A DNA stretch of 64,000 nucleotides, from positions 1-64,000 of the forward strand of contig NZ_BAOQ01000005.1 of NCBI RefSeq assembly GCF_000344155.1, read 5' to 3'. Of the stretch, positions 63,125 through 64,000 are shown piece after piece. This DNA is from Gordonia paraffinivorans NBRC 108238. Its GTDB lineage: Bacteria > Actinomycetota > Actinomycetes > Mycobacteriales > Mycobacteriaceae. The notes under the pieces were generated by a model. It searched no databases and was not told the DNA's origin. It saw nothing but the letters and a program-made list of their open reading frames with translations. Both the position numbers and the translations under genes were made by a program. Each line of letters starts with the position of its first letter. The first letter of the stretch is position 1.

Positions 63125-64000
63125 ATGTCGAAGGATTCGGAACCCGAATCTCGACCCATCTCGGTTTCGGAGCTGCTGGCCCGATCGCAGGCGGACGGCG
63201 CCACCCCGACGACCCGGCGTGACGGCCGCGGACGCCGGCGTGCGGGCCGCGACGGCTCGCTCTCGGTGTCCGAGCTGACCGGCGAGATCCCGAAGATCAC
63301 CGACGCCCCGGCCTCGCGGTCGAGCCGCACGCGTCCGTCCCCGGCAGAGTCCGGGCCGGTTCCCGAGGCCCCGACGACCACGCCTGCTCCCGCGCCGAAG
63401 ACGTCTGGTGCTCCCGCACCGAAGGCGTCTGGTGCTCCCGCACCGAAGGCGTCTGGTGCTCGCGCACCGAAGGCGTCTGGTGCTCGCGCACCGAAGGCGT
63501 CCGAGGCCCCGGAGCCCGGTGTCACCGCCCCGGAGGCGACCGGTGTCACGGAGCCGACGGAGGCCGAGGCGCAGGCGGCTGCAGAACCGGAGACGCCCAC
63601 CGACGCTGCGCCCTCGACGGCGCCCGAGACCGAGGCACCTGCCGAGCCGACCGCGGACGAGCGGTCGCGCGCGGATGCGTCCGGAGTCCCGTTCCCCAGG
63701 TCGTCGGACCCGACCCCGCGGCGTGCCGCCGACGATCGTCCGATTCCCGACTTCTGGGGTTCGGGGGCCGGCCGCCGGTCCACGGGCGGCCACACCGCGA
63801 GCGGCATGCCCGGCTTCGGCGACGTACCGCTCGCGACGCGCGACTTCAGCGCCGACGCCGTGGCCCGTCGACTCGCGGGGCAGTCGCGTGACGCGGGTTC
63901 GGCCCGGGCCGAGACCGTCGACGAGGAATCGGCCAACGCGGTCACCGGCATCATCCCGGTCGTCGACGGCCCCGAGGCGGACACCGACCTCACCGTCGTC
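63125..64000 (+). CDS. Rv0497-like repeat-bearing protein, cut by the window end
   Basis: The frame starts at ATG 63125 after a GGAGAG box and runs 292 codons to the edge. The head is MSKDSEPESRPISVSELLAR (family start), then a basic stretch, a low-complexity Ala/Pro/Thr/Glu-rich region with five copies of an eight-residue unit (APKASGAP-like, residues about 90-129), and a region with IPDFWGSGAGRR and GFGDVPLATRDFS. In M. tuberculosis Rv0497 a C-terminal membrane helix follows; that part is outside. It lies next to ppx in the same order. The intervening 62960-63124 shows nothing else. Confidence 0.75.
   Translation, partial: MSKDSEPESRPISVSELLARSQADGATPTTRRDGRGRRRAGRDGSLSVSELTGEIPKITDAPASRSSRTRPSPAESGPVPEAPTTTPAPAPKTSGAPAPKASGAPAPKASGARAPKASGARAPKASEAPEPGVTAPEATGVTEPTEAEAQAAAEPETPTDAAPSTAPETEAPAEPTADERSRADASGVPFPRSSDPTPRRAADDRPIPDFWGSGAGRRSTGGHTASGMPGFGDVPLATRDFSADAVARRLAGQSRDAGSARAETVDEESANAVTGIIPVVDGPEADTDLTVV
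63392..63511 (+). repeat. Five 24-bp in-frame tandem repeats
   Basis: Units at 63392, 63416, 63440, 63464 and 63488 encode APKTSGAP, APKASGAP, APKASGAR (twice) and APKASEAP. They are identical or nearly so, in register with codons, inside the Rv0497-like gene. Copy number may vary between strains. Confidence 0.9.

Noticed and set aside
63392..63511. Regular 24-bp repeats as a possible CRISPR array
   Set aside because: The units are contiguous with no spacers and are in-frame codons of a gene; there are no cas genes.

Overview
The window is about 70% G+C and reads as chromosome from a mycolic-acid actinomycete (order Mycobacteriales). Gene content and residue-level similarity point to Gordonia or a close relative; this is a judgement from memory, not a search. 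Markers include mycothiol synthesis (mshA), SenX3-RegX3, CarD, DisA, a type VII secretion ATPase (EccA), MhuD, two 14-bp sites matching the KstR (sterol catabolism) consensus, and many genes whose start codon lies 6-8 nt after a TANNNT -10 box, the usual sign of leaderless transcription in this group. No rRNA, tRNA, prophage, insertion sequence or CRISPR array was seen.

Layout. 1-10.6 kb: the 3' end of cysQ, a membrane protein, a lipoprotein, an orphan eccA, purL, a CD225/DUF2752 membrane pair, a phosphodiesterase, a GNAT enzyme, an oxidoreductase under a KstR-type site, a nitroreductase and a start-less gene remnant. 10.7-19 kb: a glutamate-cysteine ligase family enzyme, then a block with the gene order of M. 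tuberculosis Rv0807-Rv0812 (sterol-carrier-like protein, purF, purM, DUF3073, ygfZ, aminodeoxychorismate lyase) with a MOSC gene added. 19-25.3 kb: the cydABCD operon for cytochrome bd oxidase behind a control region rich in dyads and repeats. 25.4-42.5 kb: an aldehyde dehydrogenase with a second KstR-type site, then the order of M. tuberculosis Rv3592-Rv3579c (mhuD, hydrolase, mutY/canB, disA, radA, lpqE, carD, ispD, ispF, cysS, rlmB). Insertions here are a LON-domain gene, a Pro/Gln-rich membrane protein, a hotdog thioesterase and a stand-alone condensation-domain acyltransferase. 42.5-51.9 kb: an accessory stretch with pxpA, a type B carboxylesterase, an alpha/beta-hydrolase lacking its nucleophile, a headless GT-C-like membrane protein, a GH5-like lipoprotein, a DUF2599 lipoprotein and znuABC zinc uptake. 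52-64 kb: the order of Rv0486-Rv0497 (mshA, ybjN-like, gpmA, senX3, regX3, a Cys-rich protein, ppx, a repeat-bearing membrane-protein candidate), with an acyl-CoA ligase, an amino-acid permease and a second GNAT gene added.

How the genes work together. purL, purF and purM carry three steps of IMP synthesis. cydABCD encodes the bd oxidase and the ABC exporter needed to assemble it. ispD and ispF are adjacent MEP-pathway steps, overlapping by 4 bp. disA, radA and carD form the DNA-repair/transcription core of the second block. senX3-regX3 is the phosphate-sensing pair and is preceded by an 11-bp-periodic half-site array fitting autoregulation; a polyphosphate phosphatase-like gene lies nearby. 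znuABC overlap by 4 bp and are preceded by a possible Zur site.

Most unusual observations: (1) the lpqE homologue stops at an amber codon, yet the same frame continues for 32 His/Gly/Asp/Glu-rich codons to a TGA lying just before a rho-independent terminator; (2) two exact KstR-consensus sites control isolated redox genes; (3) a hydrolase has GWADG at the nucleophile elbow; (4) mutY and canB have overlapping divergent start codons; (5) an orphan eccA and an orphan condensation-domain gene sit inside housekeeping blocks; (6) a membrane glycosyltransferase-like gene lacks its N-terminal half.
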